From positions 30,418 through 94,417 of the forward strand of contig NZ_KB235959.1 of NCBI RefSeq assembly GCF_000332355.1: a stretch of 64,000 nt of DNA, in the 5' to 3' direction. Position numbers and translations under genes: made by a program. Position 1 is the first letter of the stretch. Each line of letters opens with the position of its first letter. Positions 55,494 to 64,000 of the stretch are shown here, in pieces. The notes beneath the pieces are model-generated. The model ran no database searches. It saw nothing but the letters and a program-made list of their open reading frames with translations, and had not been told where the DNA came from. This DNA comes from Baaleninema simplex PCC 7105 (GTDB lineage: Bacteria > Cyanobacteriota > Cyanobacteriia > Cyanobacteriales > Geitlerinemataceae).

Positions 55494-55796
55494 ATGCAAC
55501 TATCTCCCCAAGAAAAAGACAAACTTTTAATTTTTACGGCGGCACTTTTAGCCGAACGCCGCAAGGAAAAAGGTTTAAAACTTAACTATCCCGAAGCGGT
55601 AGCTTATATTACGGCTGGCATTTTAGAAGGCGCTCGAGAAGGGCGTTCGGTAGCGGAGTTGATGAGTTATGGAAAAACGCTATTATCGCGAGATGACGTG
55701 ATGGATGGAATTTCAGAAATGGTGAAAGAAGTCCAAGTCGAAGCCACGTTTCCCGATGGAACGAAACTCGTCACCGTTCACGATCCGATCGAATAA
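55494..55796 (+). CDS. ureA: Urease gamma subunit
   Basis: The product has 100 residues, the usual length. The opening [20 protein letters not shown] and the end [16 protein letters not shown] are typical. GAGG lies about 9 bp upstream of the ATG. It is the smallest of the three structural chains, which pack as a trimer of trimers. Confidence 0.97.
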   Translation: MQLSPQEKDKLLIFTAALLAERRKEKGLKLNYPEAVAYITAGILEGAREGRSVAELMSYGKTLLSRDDVMDGISEMVKEVQVEATFPDGTKLVTVHDPIE

Positions 55797-55854
55797 TCGT
55801 CGATTGGGATGTTGGCAATTTCAAACTTAGGTACATGGAGAATTTTTGAGATTT

Positions 55855-56253
55855 ATGATACCTGGAGAACTTTTCCCCGCCGAAGGTGCGATCGAACTCA
55901 ACGCCGATCGTCCAAAAAGTACAGTTTCCGTCGCAAATTCGGGCGATCGCCCGATTCAAGTGGGGTCGCACTTTCACTTTTTTGAAGTGAACGAAGCCTT
56001 ACAATTCGATCGCGAGGCGGCGAAAGGAATGCGATTGAACATTCCCGCCGGAACTGCGGTTCGCTTCGAACCGGGAGATGAGAAAACCGTGGAACTGGTG
56101 GCGGTGGTGGGAAGTCGTCAGATTTATGGGTTTAACGGTTTGGTGAACGGTTCCTTAGATGGAGAACCGGAGGTGGAAGAGGAGGAGAAAAAAGAGAAAT
56201 CGAAAAAGAAAGACAAGACAAAAAAAGGCAAAGACAAAAAGAAGAAAAAATAG
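55855..56253 (+). CDS. ureB: Urease beta subunit with long Lys/Glu-rich tail
   Basis: The product has 132 residues from ATG 55855 ([18 protein letters not shown]); a TTG three codons earlier is less likely. The normal core is complete ([34 protein letters not shown]). After it come about 27 extra residues that are almost all Glu or Lys ([20 protein letters not shown] plus KDKKKKK). UreB is normally about 100-106 residues. The tail is coded by A-rich DNA and may have grown by slippage. It should not disturb the core fold; any role is unknown. Confidence 0.94.
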   Translation: MIPGELFPAEGAIELNADRPKSTVSVANSGDRPIQVGSHFHFFEVNEALQFDREAAKGMRLNIPAGTAVRFEPGDEKTVELVAVVGSRQIYGFNGLVNGSLDGEPEVEEEEKKEKSKKKDKTKKGKDKKKKK

Positions 56254-56287
56254 AAATTCGATCGATAAATTGGAGGTCGATCCGTAG

Positions 56288-56344
56288 GGTGCGTGACTTA
56301 AAATATAGGGTGTCGATCGTGAGACCTATAAATTGTCACGCACC
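56288..56344. repeat. GGTGCGTGAC hairpin repeat, copy C
   Basis: Perfect 10 bp arms GGTGCGTGAC / GTCACGCACC lie 37 nt apart, 34 bp after the ureB stop. The family also appears at 23522, 23640 and, as one arm only (GGTGCGTGACGCACT), at 53006. Confidence 0.7.
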
Positions 56345-56406
56345 GCCCCCAGCGGGAGATGATGAGATGAGGAGATGAGGATATATGGAGGAACTCCAAA
56401 TTCTCC

Positions 56407-56439
56407 AGATCCCCGGCATCTCCAAGATGCCGGGGATCT
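56407..56439. repeat. Perfect 15 bp stem-loop upstream of ureC
   Basis: AGATCCCCGGCATCT-CCA-AGATGCCGGGGATCT. It is very stable but has no T run, so it is not a standard terminator. It sits in the 265 bp ureB-ureC gap and could protect or attenuate the message. Confidence 0.8.
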
Positions 56440-56518
56440 CACACAGCCATTGACCAATAGGGGATTTTGCCGTCTCAACCCCAAATCGAACATCACAGCA
56501 TTTTTGACCTTTAAAAAT

Positions 56519-58228
56519 ATGAGCTATCAAATGGATCGACGGGCGTATGCCGAAACCTTCGGACCGACTGTAGGCGATCGCGTTCGGTTGGCAGATACCG
56601 AATTACTCATCGAAGTCGAACGTGATTTCACGACTTACGGCGACGAAGTGAAATTCGGTGGTGGAAAGGTGATTCGCGACGGAATGGGACAATCGCCAAT
56701 TTCGCGAGAAGACGGGGCGGTGGACGTAGTAATTACCAACGCTTTAATTCTCGATTGGTGGGGTATCGTCAAAGCCGATATCGGCATTAAAGACGGCAAA
56801 ATTTGCAAAATTGGCAAAGCCGGAAATCCCTACATTCAAGATAACGTCGATATTATTATCGGCCCTGCCACCGAAGCGATCGCCGCCGAAGGATCGATCG
56901 TCACCGCAGGGGGAATCGACAGCCACATTCACTTTATTTGTCCCCAACAAATCGAAACGGCGATCGCATCGGGAATTACCACCATGATAGGAGGCGGAAC
57001 GGGGCCTGCAACGGGAACCAACGCCACCACCTGCACCCCTGGGGCGTGGAACCTTCATCGGATGTTACAAGCAGCGGAAGCCTTTCCCATGAACTTGGGC
57101 TTTTTGGGGAAAGGAAACAGTTCGCAACCCCAAGGTTTAGTCGAACAGGTTCTCGCCGGGGCGATCGGCTTGAAACTTCATGAAGACTGGGGAACGACAC
57201 CCGCCGCGATCGATACTTGTTTGAGTGTCGCCGACGACTACGACGTACAGGTGGCGATTCACACCGACACCCTCAACGAAGCCGGTTTCGTCGAACATAC
57301 CATCGCAGCGTTTAAAAACCGCGCCATCCATACCTACCACACAGAAGGGGCGGGAGGCGGACACGCCCCAGACATTATTAAAGTGTGCAGTTATCCGAAC
57401 GTTCTCCCCTCTTCCACGAACCCGACTCGCCCCTACACGACGAATACCTTAGAAGAACACCTCGATATGTTGATGGTGTGTCACCATCTCGATCGCAGTA
57501 TTCCCGAAGATGTCGCCTTTGCGGAATCTCGCATCCGTCGCGAAACCATCGCCGCCGAGGATATTCTGCACGATCTCGGGGCGTTCAGCATCATCGCCTC
57601 GGATTCCCAAGCGATGGGGCGCGTGGGAGAAACGATCCTCCGCACTTGGCAAACTGCCCATAAAATGAAGGTGCAGCGTGGGGCGTTGTCGGGAGACAGC
57701 GATCGCAACGACAACTTACGGGCGAAACGCTACGTCGCCAAGTACACCATCAATCCGGCGATCGTTCACGGGGTTTCTCACGTTGTCGGTTCTGTCGAAG
57801 AAGGGAAACTGGCGGATTTGTGTTTGTGGAAACCGGCGTTTTTCGGCGTCAAACCCGAGTTAGTGTTGAAGGGAGGCGCGATCGCCTGGGCGCAAATGGG
57901 AGACGCCAACGCCAGCATTCCCACCCCACAACCGATTCATATGCGTCCGATGTTCGCCAGTTACGGCGGTGCGATCGCGGCGACATCCCTCACCTTTGTC
58001 TCTCAGGGGGCGATCGATGCGGGAGTTCCCCAACAGTTAGGATTGCAGAAAACGGCGGTGGCGGTGTCGAACACGCGCAACATCACAAAAGCGGATTTGA
58101 AACTCAACAACGCCTTACCGAAAGTTGAAGTCGATCCCGAAACCTACGAAGTTCGGGCAGATGGAGAATTGCTCACCTGTGAACCTGCTGAGATTTTACC
58201 GATGGCGCAGCGGTATTTCTTGTTTTAA
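56519..58228 (+). CDS. ureC: Urease alpha (catalytic) subunit
   Basis: The product has 569 residues from ATG 56519 ([17 protein letters not shown]); the frame upstream to 56375 is repeat DNA. Nickel ligands are visible: His136 and His138 in GGIDSHIHF, the carbamylated Lys219 in GLKLHEDWG, then [14 protein letters not shown] and [15 protein letters not shown]. The active-site flap is at [20 protein letters not shown]. It hydrolyses urea to ammonia and carbamate, giving nitrogen to the cell. It is last of the cluster but is separated from ureB by 265 bp with two hairpins. Confidence 0.98.
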   Translation: MSYQMDRRAYAETFGPTVGDRVRLADTELLIEVERDFTTYGDEVKFGGGKVIRDGMGQSPISREDGAVDVVITNALILDWWGIVKADIGIKDGKICKIGKAGNPYIQDNVDIIIGPATEAIAAEGSIVTAGGIDSHIHFICPQQIETAIASGITTMIGGGTGPATGTNATTCTPGAWNLHRMLQAAEAFPMNLGFLGKGNSSQPQGLVEQVLAGAIGLKLHEDWGTTPAAIDTCLSVADDYDVQVAIHTDTLNEAGFVEHTIAAFKNRAIHTYHTEGAGGGHAPDIIKVCSYPNVLPSSTNPTRPYTTNTLEEHLDMLMVCHHLDRSIPEDVAFAESRIRRETIAAEDILHDLGAFSIIASDSQAMGRVGETILRTWQTAHKMKVQRGALSGDSDRNDNLRAKRYVAKYTINPAIVHGVSHVVGSVEEGKLADLCLWKPAFFGVKPELVLKGGAIAWAQMGDANASIPTPQPIHMRPMFASYGGAIAATSLTFVSQGAIDAGVPQQLGLQKTAVAVSNTRNITKADLKLNNALPKVEVDPETYEVRADGELLTCEPAEILPMAQRYFLF

Positions 58229-58270
58229 AAATGTCTTAAAAACGTCTTAAAAACGTCTTAAAAACGTCTT
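58227..58270. repeat. Tandem 11 bp repeat after ureC
   Basis: Four units of AAAAACGTCTT (the first has one change) begin at the ureC stop codon. The following 700 bp up to ribBA has no gene; it holds the MITE and composite repeats listed next and C/T-rich simple sequence. Confidence 0.85.
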
Positions 58271-58318
58271 AAAAACGCCAGTTTTGTTTAAAGAAAAGTG
58301 AGATGCTCCCAAGACTTC

Positions 58319-58471
58319 GGGTGCATCTCACTTTTGTCAAAATATAAGTCTGGAGTAGGTTAGACTTCGGCAACGCTGCCGTCTAGGGGTGAAGCGATAG
58401 TGAAACCCAACAACAGCTCAATTCACTATAGAGACTCCGATCTGATAAATTGACATTTTTGAGATGCACCC
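58319..58471 (-). repeat. MITE-like element, copy 7, with extended inverted ends
   Basis: GGGTGCATCTCA ... TGAGATGCACCC, 153 bp, in the reverse orientation to the other copies. It includes the palindrome CGGCAACGCTGCCG. The flanks AAGACTTC and GAAGTCTT are also inverted, extending the terminal arms to about 20 bp. A right-end remnant GTGAGATGCTCCC lies just before it at 58298-58310. Confidence 0.8.
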
Positions 58472-58606
58472 GAAGTCTTCACCACAGAGACACAGAGGAC
58501 ACAGAGAGGGGTTTGTCAGGTTGGAAAAAAACAGTGTTTGAAATTCGGATTCCGTATCAAGGGGGGCTAAGAGAGGATGTGGTGAAGACTTCTTGAAACC
58601 TATAGC
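58472..58606. repeat. Composite repeat, copy 2 (rearranged)
   Basis: GAAGTCTTCACCAC at the left is inverted at the right (GTGGTGAAGACTTC, then TTGAAACCTATAG). Between them are CACAGAGACACAGAGGACAC (as at 30949), TTTGTCAGGTTGG and ATTCGGATTCCGTAT. The parts match 43637-43803 and 63607-63822 but in a different order. Confidence 0.65.
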
Positions 58607-58977
58607 AGTTCCAAATGGGTCGTCAAAAATTAAAACACCAGAAAAAATCTGATTCCCCGTTCCCCATTCCCGATTCCCTTTTTGTCTCAGCTTTGTTACA
58701 CAACTGATTTAGGGTTGCTGTAATTATGTCTCTGCTTTCCCGTCCTGCCAACGTTCTCCCGAAGAGTTTTTCTTTAAGCCTGACTCTCAAACCCCCTTCA
58801 AAACTGACTTACAGCCTTAACCTGTCACCATTGGCTGACAGTTGAGAGTTGACTGTTTCTCCCCCTCTCCCTTGCTCCGCTGCTCCCTGCGCCCCGAAGA
58901 AGTCCGCTAAACAAGATACAATTATAGGAGACTTAAAAAAAGTTTACAGTTTTCAAAGTAGGACAGTCGATACATCC

Positions 58978-60666
58978 GTGGAATCGTCTCAACCCAACGC
59001 ATCCAGCTCGTTTCAGTTCGACTCGATCGAAGCCGCCCTGGCCGACTTACGGGCGGGAAAATGCATCGTCGTCGTGGACGATGAAAATCGCGAAAACGAA
59101 GGAGACGTCATCTGTGCGGCGCAGTTCGTCACCGCAGAGACTATCAACTTCATGGCAGTCGAAGCCCGAGGGTTAATCTGCCTGGCCATGACGGGAGAGC
59201 GTCTCGACGAACTCGATCTTCCGTTGATGGTGACGCGCAACACCGCTGCCGACCAAACCGCCTTTACCGTCAGCATCGACGCTTCCCCCCACCTCGGCGT
59301 CACGACGGGCATTTCTGCCGAAGATCGGGCGCGAACGATTTTAGCGACGACCGACCCGAATACCAAACCCGAAGATTTGCGCCGTCCCGGTCATATTTTT
59401 CCCCTACGGGCGAAAAAAGGTGGCGTTCTCAAGCGGGCGGGACATACTGAAGCTGGCGTCGATCTATCGCGTTTGGCGGGGCTATATCCGGCCGGGGTCA
59501 TTTGCGAAATCCAAAACCCCGACGGGACGATGGCGAGGTTGCCCGAACTCATCGAGTACGCGGACAAACACGATCTCAAACTGATTAGCATTGCTGATTT
59601 AATTAGCTATCGCCTGCAAAACGAACGGTTCGTGACCCGAGAAACCGTTGCGGCGTTACCCTCTCAGTTCGGGAACTTTCAGATTTACGCCTATCGTAAC
59701 GCGATGGACGATACCGAACACGTGGCGATCGTCAAAGGCGATCCGGGGACGTTCGGCGATCGCCCGGTATTGGTGCGCGTTCACTCCGAATGCTTGACCG
59801 GGGATGCCCTAGGATCGCTGCGGTGCGATTGTCGGATGCAGTTACAAGCGGCGCTGAAGACCATCGAACAACACGGTGAAGGGGTGGTGTTATACCTGCG
59901 TCAAGAGGGTCGCGGGATCGGCTTGCTGAACAAGCTCAAAGCCTATTCGCTGCAAGATATGGGCTTAGACACCGTCGAAGCCAACGAACGACTGGGATTT
60001 CCCCCCGACTTACGCAACTACGGTGTGGGGGCGCAAATGCTCAACGATTTGGGCGTGCGTAAAATTCGCTTACTGACAAACAATCCGCGTAAAATTGCTG
60101 GGTTGCGGGGTTACGGTATCGAAGTCGTCGATCGCGTTCCCTTACTGATCGAAGCCACCGATTACAACTCCGTCTATTTGGCCACGAAGGCGAAAAAACT
60201 CGGTCATATGCTGTTGCAGACGTATCTGGCGACTGTGGCGATGCACTTGAACGAGGAAGATCCTTTAACCGCCGATGGGCGATCGCAGTTGTTAGAAAAC
60301 CTGCGAGAACTCGCCCGAGACCAACACTTACTCGTGCAAGAAGAAACCCGCCCCGTGACCGTGGCCTTGTTCGGACAACCGACAATTACGTTTCACATCG
60401 GCTTCGACCAACCCAACCTTGCCAAAGCTGATTGGTACGAAGATTGTAGCCATCCCTATGTCAAAGCCACAGCCGAGATTTTAGATCGCTTGGCCACTTG
60501 GGAGCGCGTTAAATATATCGAATTCTTGATTTCCTCCGGTCGAGATCCGATGACGAACCTGAAAGGAAAGTTAGCCCGCCGGGTTCTCGCCCCTGGAGAG
60601 TTACCCTCGACGATTTGCTCTCGTTTGGCAACGCAAAACATCTATCGTGTCGAAGGAACCTCTTGA
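58978..60666 (+). CDS. ribBA: Bifunctional riboflavin synthesis enzyme RibBA with C-terminal extension
   Basis: The product has 562 residues from GTG 58978 ([14 protein letters not shown]); the frame upstream to 58849 is simple-repeat DNA. Residues about 12-215 are the dihydroxybutanone-phosphate synthase ([26 protein letters not shown]). Residues about 220-410 are GTP cyclohydrolase II (zinc site in [17 protein letters not shown], catalytic [15 protein letters not shown]). About 150 further residues ([20 protein letters not shown]) form an extension common in cyanobacteria with no assigned role. The enzyme makes both precursors of riboflavin, hence FMN and FAD. No FMN riboswitch is seen upstream. 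Confidence 0.94.
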   Translation: MESSQPNASSSFQFDSIEAALADLRAGKCIVVVDDENRENEGDVICAAQFVTAETINFMAVEARGLICLAMTGERLDELDLPLMVTRNTAADQTAFTVSIDASPHLGVTTGISAEDRARTILATTDPNTKPEDLRRPGHIFPLRAKKGGVLKRAGHTEAGVDLSRLAGLYPAGVICEIQNPDGTMARLPELIEYADKHDLKLISIADLISYRLQNERFVTRETVAALPSQFGNFQIYAYRNAMDDTEHVAIVKGDPGTFGDRPVLVRVHSECLTGDALGSLRCDCRMQLQAALKTIEQHGEGVVLYLRQEGRGIGLLNKLKAYSLQDMGLDTVEANERLGFPPDLRNYGVGAQMLNDLGVRKIRLLTNNPRKIAGLRGYGIEVVDRVPLLIEATDYNSVYLATKAKKLGHMLLQTYLATVAMHLNEEDPLTADGRSQLLENLRELARDQHLLVQEETRPVTVALFGQPTITFHIGFDQPNLAKADWYEDCSHPYVKATAEILDRLATWERVKYIEFLISSGRDPMTNLKGKLARRVLAPGELPSTICSRLATQNIYRVEGTS

Positions 60667-60738
60667 GAGGTGATGGGGTGATGAAGGGATGGATGATGAG
60701 ATAAAGGGACTTCACGTCAACCAGCCATTATTCTGACA

Positions 60739-60780
60739 AACCGTAGGAACGTTGCCAAAAACGTCCCTACGGTTTTGTTT
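60739..60780 (+). terminator. Intrinsic terminator of ribBA
   Basis: AACCGTAGG-A-ACGTT pairs with AACGT-C-CCTACGGTT and is followed by TTGTTT, 72 bp after the ribBA stop. The remaining gap to the helicase shows nothing else. Confidence 0.8.
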
Positions 60781-60908
60781 GGCGATCGCGCCACTCGAGA
60801 AGAAAAAATGGTGTTGTTCCTTGGGACGGCGATATGTCAATTAAGATGAGATGAAGACCGTATCGCAACTGTCCTGCACCCCCAGTTCGTCCAACTTCAA
60901 CTTTAACT

Positions 60909-63557
60909 ATGTCCGAACTCGACCTCAGCGCACTGTTTCCCTTCGCCCTCGACGATTTCCAACACCAAGCCATCGATGCCTTAAATGCGGGGAAATCGGC
61001 GATCGTCTGTGCGCCGACTGGGTCGGGAAAAACCCTCATCGGTGAATACGCCATCTATCGCGCCCTCGCTAGCGAGCGTCGGGTTTTCTACACCACGCCC
61101 CTCAAAGCCCTGTCAAACCAGAAACTGCGCGACTTTCAAGAACTGTTCGGGGTCGAAAACGTCGGTCTTCTCACGGGAGACGTATCCTTCAACCGCGACG
61201 CTCCAGTACTGGTGATGACGACGGAAATTTTCCGAAATATGCTGTACGGGACGCCTATCGGCGAAGTGGGAACGTCAGTCCAGGGCGTCGAAACGGTGGT
61301 TCTCGACGAATGCCACTATATGAACGATCGCCAGCGGGGGACAGTTTGGGAAGAATCGATTATTTACTGTCCCCCGGACATCCAACTGGTAGGGTTGTCC
61401 GCCACCGTCGCCAATAGCGACCAACTGACCGATTGGATTTCCACGGTTCACGGGCCGACGGAACTGATTTATTCGGAATCGCGGCCGGTTCCGCTACAGT
61501 TTCTCTTTTGTAACCGCAAAGGGGTCTTTCCCCTCCTCGATAAAGCGGGAAAACGTCTCAACCCGCGACTGAAACCCCGACGCAACAACCCCAACCAGCG
61601 ACGCAGCAACCGTAAAAACGGCTTGGCCATCAGTTACGTGGTCTCGCAACTGCGAAAACGGGATATGTTGCCAGCAATTTACTTTATTTTCAGCCGTCGG
61701 GGGTGCGATCGCGCGGTGGCGGATATGGGCAGCCTCAACCTCGTCAACGACGAAGAAGCCCGACAACTCAAGTTAACCGTCGATGAATTTCTCGGACACA
61801 ATCCCGAAGCCGCCCGAGACGGACAAGTCGAACCTCTCTATCGGGGCATCGCCGCCCACCACGCCGGTATTCTTCCGGCCTGGAAAGGGTTAGTCGAAGG
61901 ACTGTTTCAACGGGGATTGATTAAAGTGGTGTTCGCCACGGAAACCTTGGCGGCGGGAATTAATATGCCCGCCCGAACGACGGTGATTTCGAGTTTGTCC
62001 AAACGCACCGATCGCGGCCACCGTCTGCTGACAGCTTCGGAATTTTTGCAAATGGCGGGACGGGCCGGACGGCGAGGGATGGACGAACAGGGTTATGTCG
62101 TCACCCTGGATACGCCGTTTGAGGGGTCGGTGGAAGCGGCGCATTTGGCAACATCTGGGGCAGACCCGCTCGTGAGTCAGTTTACGCCCACTTACGGCAT
62201 GGTGTTGAACCTGCTGCAAACCCACACCATCGACGAAGCGAAGGAATTGGTCGAGCGGAGTTTCGGACAATATTTAGCGTCGTTGACGTTGCGGCCGCAA
62301 CAACAGGCGATCGCGGATTTGGAAGCGGAACTGGCTGCGGCTCAAACGAAGTTACAAAACATCGATCCGCAATTGTTGCGAGAGTACGAAAAGTTACAAG
62401 AACGGTTGCGGGAGGAACGGCGCATCCTCAAAACCCTCCGACAGCAAGCCAGCGACGTACAAGATAAGTCGCTGGTGTTGGCGTTGCAGTTTGCAGTCGC
62501 CGGTAGCATCCTGCAATTGAAGGGAAAAAACGTGCCGGTTTCCGATCCGCTTCCGGCGGTGTTGGTGACGAAAGCCCCGAGTCCGGGGAAAGCGCCCTAT
62601 TTGATTTGTTTGGGGCAAAACGATCGCTGGTACGTGGTGACGACGAAAGATGTGGTGAGTTTGCACGGAGAGTTTCCCCGTATCGATGCGGTCGATCGCC
62701 TCAATCCCCCGCCGGATATGCCGCTGAAACCCGGTCAGACGCGCCAGGGCGACGCGGAAACTCGGGCGATCGTCGATCGCGTTCCGGTTCTACCGCCGCT
62801 AGAAATCACCCCGGAGGTCGTGGAATGGGAAGAACGCGTGGCCGAAATCGAAGCGGAGGTACAACAGCATCCGTTAAAGGCGTTTGGGAATCCGGGAACG
62901 CTGCTCAAACGTGCTAAACGCGTCGAAAAGCTACAACGGAAACTGAGCGATCGCACGGACAAAGTTCGCTACAATCTCGCCCGTCACTGGGAAGAGTTTT
63001 TGGATTTAATCGATATTCTGTTGGAATTCGGCTGTTTGGAGGAAGATTCCCTCAAACCGACGAAATTGGGCGAATCGACCGCTGCCATTCGCGGAGATAA
63101 CGAGCTATGGTTGGGGTTAGCCCTCTCGAGTGGCGAGTTTGAAGGCTTGAGTCCCGAACAGTTCGCCACAGCTTGCGCGGCGTTGGTGACGGAGATTTCC
63201 CGCCCCGATACTTGGACGAATTACGACGTTTCGGCCGACGTAAATGAGGTGCTGGCAGAGTTGCGCGGGGTGCGCCGCCAACTGTTCCAAGTACAGCGTC
63301 GCTATCAAGTGGCGCATCCGGTGTGGTTGGAACGGGACGCGATCGCCCTCGTCGAGCAGTGGGCTAACGGGGTGGAGTGGACGGAACTCTGTAACAACAC
63401 GAGTTTAGATGAAGGAGATATCGTCCGGATTTTGCGCCGAACTCTCGACTTCTTATCTCAGATCCCTCACGTTCCCCACATCAGCGATGTCCTGCGAATG
63501 ACAGCTCGAGATGCCAGCCAGCGGCTCGATCGCTTCCCAGTCAACGAAGAGGTTTGA
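60909..63557 (+). CDS. Ski2-like superfamily 2 RNA helicase
   Basis: The product has 882 residues. Walker A is APTGSGKTLIGEYAI, the DExH box is DECHYMND, motif III lies in GLSATVAN and motif VI in QMAGRAGRRGMDEQG. The central region includes a coiled arm (about 460-530) and the C-terminal about 170 residues form a DSHCT-like helical domain. The layout follows the Ski2/Mtr4 group and the plant plastid helicase ISE2. It probably unwinds RNA in decay or processing. It stands alone with its own short upstream region. Confidence 0.9.
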   Translation: MSELDLSALFPFALDDFQHQAIDALNAGKSAIVCAPTGSGKTLIGEYAIYRALASERRVFYTTPLKALSNQKLRDFQELFGVENVGLLTGDVSFNRDAPVLVMTTEIFRNMLYGTPIGEVGTSVQGVETVVLDECHYMNDRQRGTVWEESIIYCPPDIQLVGLSATVANSDQLTDWISTVHGPTELIYSESRPVPLQFLFCNRKGVFPLLDKAGKRLNPRLKPRRNNPNQRRSNRKNGLAISYVVSQLRKRDMLPAIYFIFSRRGCDRAVADMGSLNLVNDEEARQLKLTVDEFLGHNPEAARDGQVEPLYRGIAAHHAGILPAWKGLVEGLFQRGLIKVVFATETLAAGINMPARTTVISSLSKRTDRGHRLLTASEFLQMAGRAGRRGMDEQGYVVTLDTPFEGSVEAAHLATSGADPLVSQFTPTYGMVLNLLQTHTIDEAKELVERSFGQYLASLTLRPQQQAIADLEAELAAAQTKLQNIDPQLLREYEKLQERLREERRILKTLRQQASDVQDKSLVLALQFAVAGSILQLKGKNVPVSDPLPAVLVTKAPSPGKAPYLICLGQNDRWYVVTTKDVVSLHGEFPRIDAVDRLNPPPDMPLKPGQTRQGDAETRAIVDRVPVLPPLEITPEVVEWEERVAEIEAEVQQHPLKAFGNPGTLLKRAKRVEKLQRKLSDRTDKVRYNLARHWEEFLDLIDILLEFGCLEEDSLKPTKLGESTAAIRGDNELWLGLALSSGEFEGLSPEQFATACAALVTEISRPDTWTNYDVSADVNEVLAELRGVRRQLFQVQRRYQVAHPVWLERDAIALVEQWANGVEWTELCNNTSLDEGDIVRILRRTLDFLSQIPHVPHISDVLRMTARDASQRLDRFPVNEEV

Positions 63558-63606
63558 TAATTGATAATTGACAATCGATAAGGTTTTGGGAGTCACGAGG
63601 AAAGTT

Positions 63607-63822
63607 TCATACGGAATCCGAATCTCAACGCTTCGACTCCGCTCAGCGTTGAGTCCGAGCGGAGTCGAGGACTCAAATACTGGTTTTGCCTAATCTGACA
63701 AGTCCCTCTCTATCCCCCCAACCATCCCCCCAACACCCCTTTCAAAGGGGGGCGAAGGGGGGATAGGGGGCGAAGGGGGGATAGGGGGCTAAGGGGGGAT
63801 GTGGTGAAGACTTCTTGAAACC
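63607..63822 (+). repeat. Composite repeat, copy 3
   Basis: The order ATACGGAATCCGAATCTCAA, CTTCGACTCCGCTC...GAGCGGAGTCGAG hairpin, GACAAGTCCCTC, several GGGGGGCGAAGG/GGGGATAG units, then GTGGTGAAGACTTC and TTGAAACC is the reverse complement of 43637-43803 with extra G-rich units. It is interrupted at TA 63823 by the IS630-type element. Confidence 0.75.
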
Positions 63823-63824
63823 TA

Positions 63825-64000
63825 GTGCAGCGTCAACTCTAAGAATTAGGGTTAACGGGAGTATTGAGGTAATCTGTAGGGAGCGAGCCGGAGTCCCATG
63901 CAGAAAAAATACATTGTGCGCCTGACAGCAGAAGAGCGTCATCAGCTACAGGCAGTGATTAAGAAACTCAATGGTAGTAGCCAAAAAGTACGTCGAGCGC
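63825..64000 (+). mobile_element. IS630-family element, left part
   Basis: It begins right after a TA dinucleotide inside the composite repeat (GAAACCTA|GTGCAGCGTCAACT), as expected for IS630/mariner-type insertion. It runs out of the window. Confidence 0.65.
63898..64000 (+). CDS. IS630-family transposase, N-terminal part
   Basis: The visible 34 codons (MQKKYIVRLTAEERHQLQAV, then IKKLNGSSQKVRRA) match the helix-turn-helix start of IS630-family transposases in cyanobacteria. The frame is open at the window edge, so the DDE catalytic part is outside. The start is 73 bp inside the presumed element end. Confidence 0.85.
   Translation, partial: MQKKYIVRLTAEERHQLQAVIKKLNGSSQKVRRA

Noticed and set aside
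58227..58270. Tandem 11 bp units as a CRISPR or iteron origin
   Set aside because: Only four contiguous units with no spacers, no dnaA or rep gene nearby, and a position directly at the ureC stop.
58229..58977. FMN riboswitch upstream of ribBA
   Set aside because: The conserved FMN-element core (AGGGTGAAATTCC-type) is not present; the region is repeats and C/T-rich sequence.

Overview
The window is about 64 kb of chromosome from a cyanobacterium, probably filamentous and non-heterocystous. The support is the very frequent palindrome GCGATCGC (HIP1), cyanobacterial families (Psb32, a CPP1-like protein, long RibBA, UreD-type urease genes, a bilin-type GAF photosensor), IS200/IS605-type TnpB elements and many small palindromic repeats. 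No genus can be named from sequence alone.

Layout. 1-5.4 kb: end of the pyruvate dehydrogenase E2 gene, psb32, serS and a broken tnpB element. 5.4-11.4 kb: a three-gene two-component operon on the minus strand (GAF histidine kinase, large hybrid kinase, lone receiver) whose hybrid kinase carries a GAF domain with both cysteines of a DXCF-type cyanobacteriochrome. 12-15.9 kb: HAD hydrolase, CPP1-like protein, ribbon-helix-helix protein, DUF790 nuclease, TPR protein. 16-17.9 kb: an intact TnpB element next to a glgX fragment. 18-31 kb: ordinary housekeeping genes (HsdR-N nuclease, recQ, FAS1, two cation/proton antiporters with universal stress domains, ubiD, HAD, uvrC).

31.1-38.7 kb is an accessory block: a Uma2-type nuclease, an AT-rich 709-residue protein with a DnaJ-C-like segment and long Gly/Ala-rich hydrophobic stretches, and a 1364-residue protein with three TIR domains, one membrane segment and 14 WD40 repeats. 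It is the best candidate here for an undescribed immunity or cell-death system, although no experiment or search supports that. 38.9-43.4 kb: modA, a K+-channel-like protein, tRNA-Asp and gltX. 44-53 kb: an SMI1/KNR4 protein, glycosyltransferases, an acyl-CoA dehydrogenase, a DUF6745 protein, a phosphodiester glycosidase and a VanY-type peptidase. 53-58.2 kb: urease cluster ureF-G-D-A-B-C. 59-64 kb: ribBA, a Ski2-like helicase and the start of an IS630-type transposase.

The intergenic DNA is rich in mobile debris: a MITE-like family with ends GGGTGCATCTCA / TGAGATGCACCC (at least seven copies), a GGTGCGTGAC hairpin family, a composite repeat ending in CTTGAAACCTAG, solo TnpB right-end hairpins and G/C-rich simple repeats. 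Two short palindromes have inserted inside the first tnpB gene; one breaks the frame and the other keeps it.
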